Assembly (NCBI GenBank): GCA_044227985.1
Contig: JBGAVT010000018.1
Span: 1-26,183 of the forward strand
DNA from: CAZUNB01 sp044227985
GTDB lineage: Bacteria > Patescibacteriota > Saccharimonadia > Saccharimonadales > JAGPDM01
DNA length: 26,183 nucleotides
Direction: 5' to 3'
In this document: piece after piece, positions 25,036 through 26,183 of the stretch
How the letters are laid out: each line of letters starts with the position of its first letter
How positions within the stretch are numbered: position 1 is the first letter of the stretch
Program-made: the position numbers and the translations under genes
The notes under the pieces: model-generated
The model's database searches: none
Seen by the model: the letters and a program-made list of their open reading frames with translations, nothing else
What the model was told of the DNA's origin: nothing

Positions 25036-26183
25036 AGCTGTTTACCCTTGTATTCAAGCCTTAATAGTTCTAGGCGTTTTCTTCGGTATAGCTCTTCTCT
25101 CAAACCCACTATTTGCAATCCGCCAACCAAAATTAGGCCAAAGATTATCATTGAAGTCGTGTTGCTTGATGAATACAACGAAAGCTCAAATACCTTCTGC
25201 AGGGGAGAACAAACTACCTTGACGTCATTCTGTAGACCGTCGTCTGTGTTGTAGACACTCGCGATACAATCATTATCTGTTGTCAGGAGACTACGACGAG
25301 AGATGTTTTTCTGCTTCTTTGATCCGAGGGTAATTGGTTCCGTCGAGATGTTGATAGCCGGTATTGTTATTAGGCCTAATTGCTTGTCATAGCCTGTACT
25401 TTTAGCAATCGCATCAAGCGAAAGGTAATCAAGCGCATCATGAAGATCTAGGTTAACCTCATCAGCTGATTGATTTTTAATTATGATGTTATCGTTATCA
25501 TTCAATTCGGATGGGGTGTTGATGTTAATTTTACTTTTTTTAACTATTTTTTTAAAATTATTGTCTTCTAACTGATAGCAATTTTTATTTGTTGTTGTTT
25601 TTTGCTCAACGGTTTGTACGATTGTCCGAACACAAAAATAGTTCGTTTGTATTTCTTTGAGATCAATTTTTTCGAAAGGTTTTTCGTCGTTAATGCTGAC
25701 ATCTTGTTGTTCGGAAATAATTTTGTTATTTTGATCTGTTAATTGATAGCGTATTGATACGATTGAACTATCTGCTGAATTGAGATACAAAAGTAGCTGT
25801 TTGTCCGTATTGTTGATTGTCTGGCTGATTCCTACTGACTGTTGCTCGACATCAGTGGCGATCACAATCCCAGATGATTTTTCTATATATATATCATCAG
25901 TTAATTTAATGACGTTTGTGCTAACGTCCCACAAATTAAAATTGAGATCAATTGGTTTTTTATAAAGTTTTTTCTTATAGGTGAAAATTGGGGCAGCCTG
26001 ACCGGTTTGACTTATTGGATTCTGGCTAATTACTGCTAGTTGTTGACCACAGTTAAGACACAGTTTAGTTGATTCTAAGTTGCTAAGTTCGCTATCTTTG
26101 ATGCGTAAAAGTTGGAATAGCTCGCTCAATATTGGGTTATCTTTAGCTGCTTGTGTAATAATTCGACTATTAACATTATCATC
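25032..26183 (-). CDS. Large membrane-anchored, probably extracytoplasmic protein, 5' end outside the window
   Basis: The minus-strand frame is open from the right edge (DDNVNSRIITQAAKDNPILS precedes the first TTG at 26129), so the start lies outside. The visible 383 residues include CLNCG near the beginning, then a long Asn/Gln/Thr/Ser- and beta-rich region (IDLNFNLWDVSTNVIKLTDD, SSGIVIATDVEQQ and others) with a few scattered cysteines. One C-terminal membrane segment (SMIIFGLILVGGLQIVGL) and a basic cytoplasmic tail RRKRLELLRLEYKGKQL follow. This is the topology of an exported domain with a C-terminal anchor. No known domain is recognised. It overlaps the next gene by 4 bp. Confidence 0.7.
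   Translation of the reverse strand, partial: DDNVNSRIITQAAKDNPILSELFQLLRIKDSELSNLESTKLCLNCGQQLAVISQNPISQTGQAAPIFTYKKKLYKKPIDLNFNLWDVSTNVIKLTDDIYIEKSSGIVIATDVEQQSVGISQTINNTDKQLLLYLNSADSSIVSIRYQLTDQNNKIISEQQDVSINDEKPFEKIDLKEIQTNYFCVRTIVQTVEQKTTTNKNCYQLEDNNFKKIVKKSKININTPSELNDNDNIIIKNQSADEVNLDLHDALDYLSLDAIAKSTGYDKQLGLITIPAINISTEPITLGSKKQKNISRRSLLTTDNDCIASVYNTDDGLQNDVKVVCSPLQKVFELSLYSSSNTTSMIIFGLILVGGLQIVGLREELYRRKRLELLRLEYKGKQL

Noticed and set aside
1..26183. UGA recoding as glycine or tryptophan
   Set aside because: UGA ends several genes cleanly (for example gatD and the GT2 gene), and no conserved frame needs a UGA sense codon.
1..26183. CRISPR array, transposase or phage module
   Set aside because: No regularly spaced repeats, terminal inverted repeats with a transposase, integrase or phage structural genes are visible.

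Overview
The window looks like a piece of chromosome from a candidate-phyla-radiation bacterium, most likely Candidatus Saccharibacteria (TM7) or a close Patescibacteria relative. This is an inference. It rests on the very compact layout, the moderately AT-rich sequence, the peptidoglycan-amidating pair MurT/GatD, the many short membrane proteins of unknown function, the ComM helicase and a VirD4/TraG-like ATPase next to a Gln/Pro-rich protein. UGA is used as a normal stop, so this is not the UGA=Gly code of Gracilibacteria/SR1. No CRISPR array, rRNA, transposase or prophage module is visible.

Layout. Positions 1-2418: two related PH-domain membrane proteins on opposite strands flank a small cysteine-containing protein, a divergent tRNA-Arg(CCU) and a 19-bp direct repeat of that tRNA's 3' end; a membrane-anchored PpiC-type foldase follows. 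2424-4804: an MFS transporter and an alpha/beta-hydrolase-like protein on the minus strand. 4865-8364: tRNA-Asp (minus), then tRNA-Thr and tRNA-Gly running directly into a cell-envelope unit (3-TM protein, GT2 glycosyltransferase, polyprenyl-phosphate sugar-1-phosphate transferase). 8365-8830: a candidate small RNA, tRNA-Val (minus) and divergent promoters. 8835-13998: a T-box riboswitch, thrS without a TGS domain, an alkyltransferase-like/MiaA fusion, and murT-gatD. 14079-18627: a wHTH protein, a metallo-beta-lactamase-fold protein without metal ligands, rpmB (minus), a site-2 protease, a candidate small RNA beside a perfect DnaA box, comM, and a DUF4446 gene. 18624-19746: infC-rpmI-rplT, with infC apparently starting at AUU. 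19749-20396: RNase H (minus). 20531-24546: a candidate ~210-nt structured RNA, then a membrane protein, a Gln/Pro-rich protein and a large T4SS-type ATPase. 24625-26183: two overlapping minus-strand genes for membrane or surface proteins, the second cut by the window edge.

How it works together. Translation is well represented: five tRNAs, thrS, MiaA, IF3, L35, L20 and L28. Cell-envelope work is the second theme: lipid II amidation, lipid-linked glycan initiation and extension, a foldase and an intramembrane protease. DNA uptake or transfer may be the third, through ComM and the VirD4-like ATPase. Two expression habits stand out. Many genes that begin a transcription unit have a -10 hexamer 6-10 nt before the start codon and no Shine-Dalgarno sequence, so their mRNAs should be leaderless or nearly so, while operon-internal genes keep AGGAG-type sites. 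Promoters often overlap the stop codon of the preceding gene. The most striking element is the thrS leader. It folds as a transcriptional T-box with an ultrashort Stem I: a K-turn directly capped by a specifier loop that contains a threonine codon.
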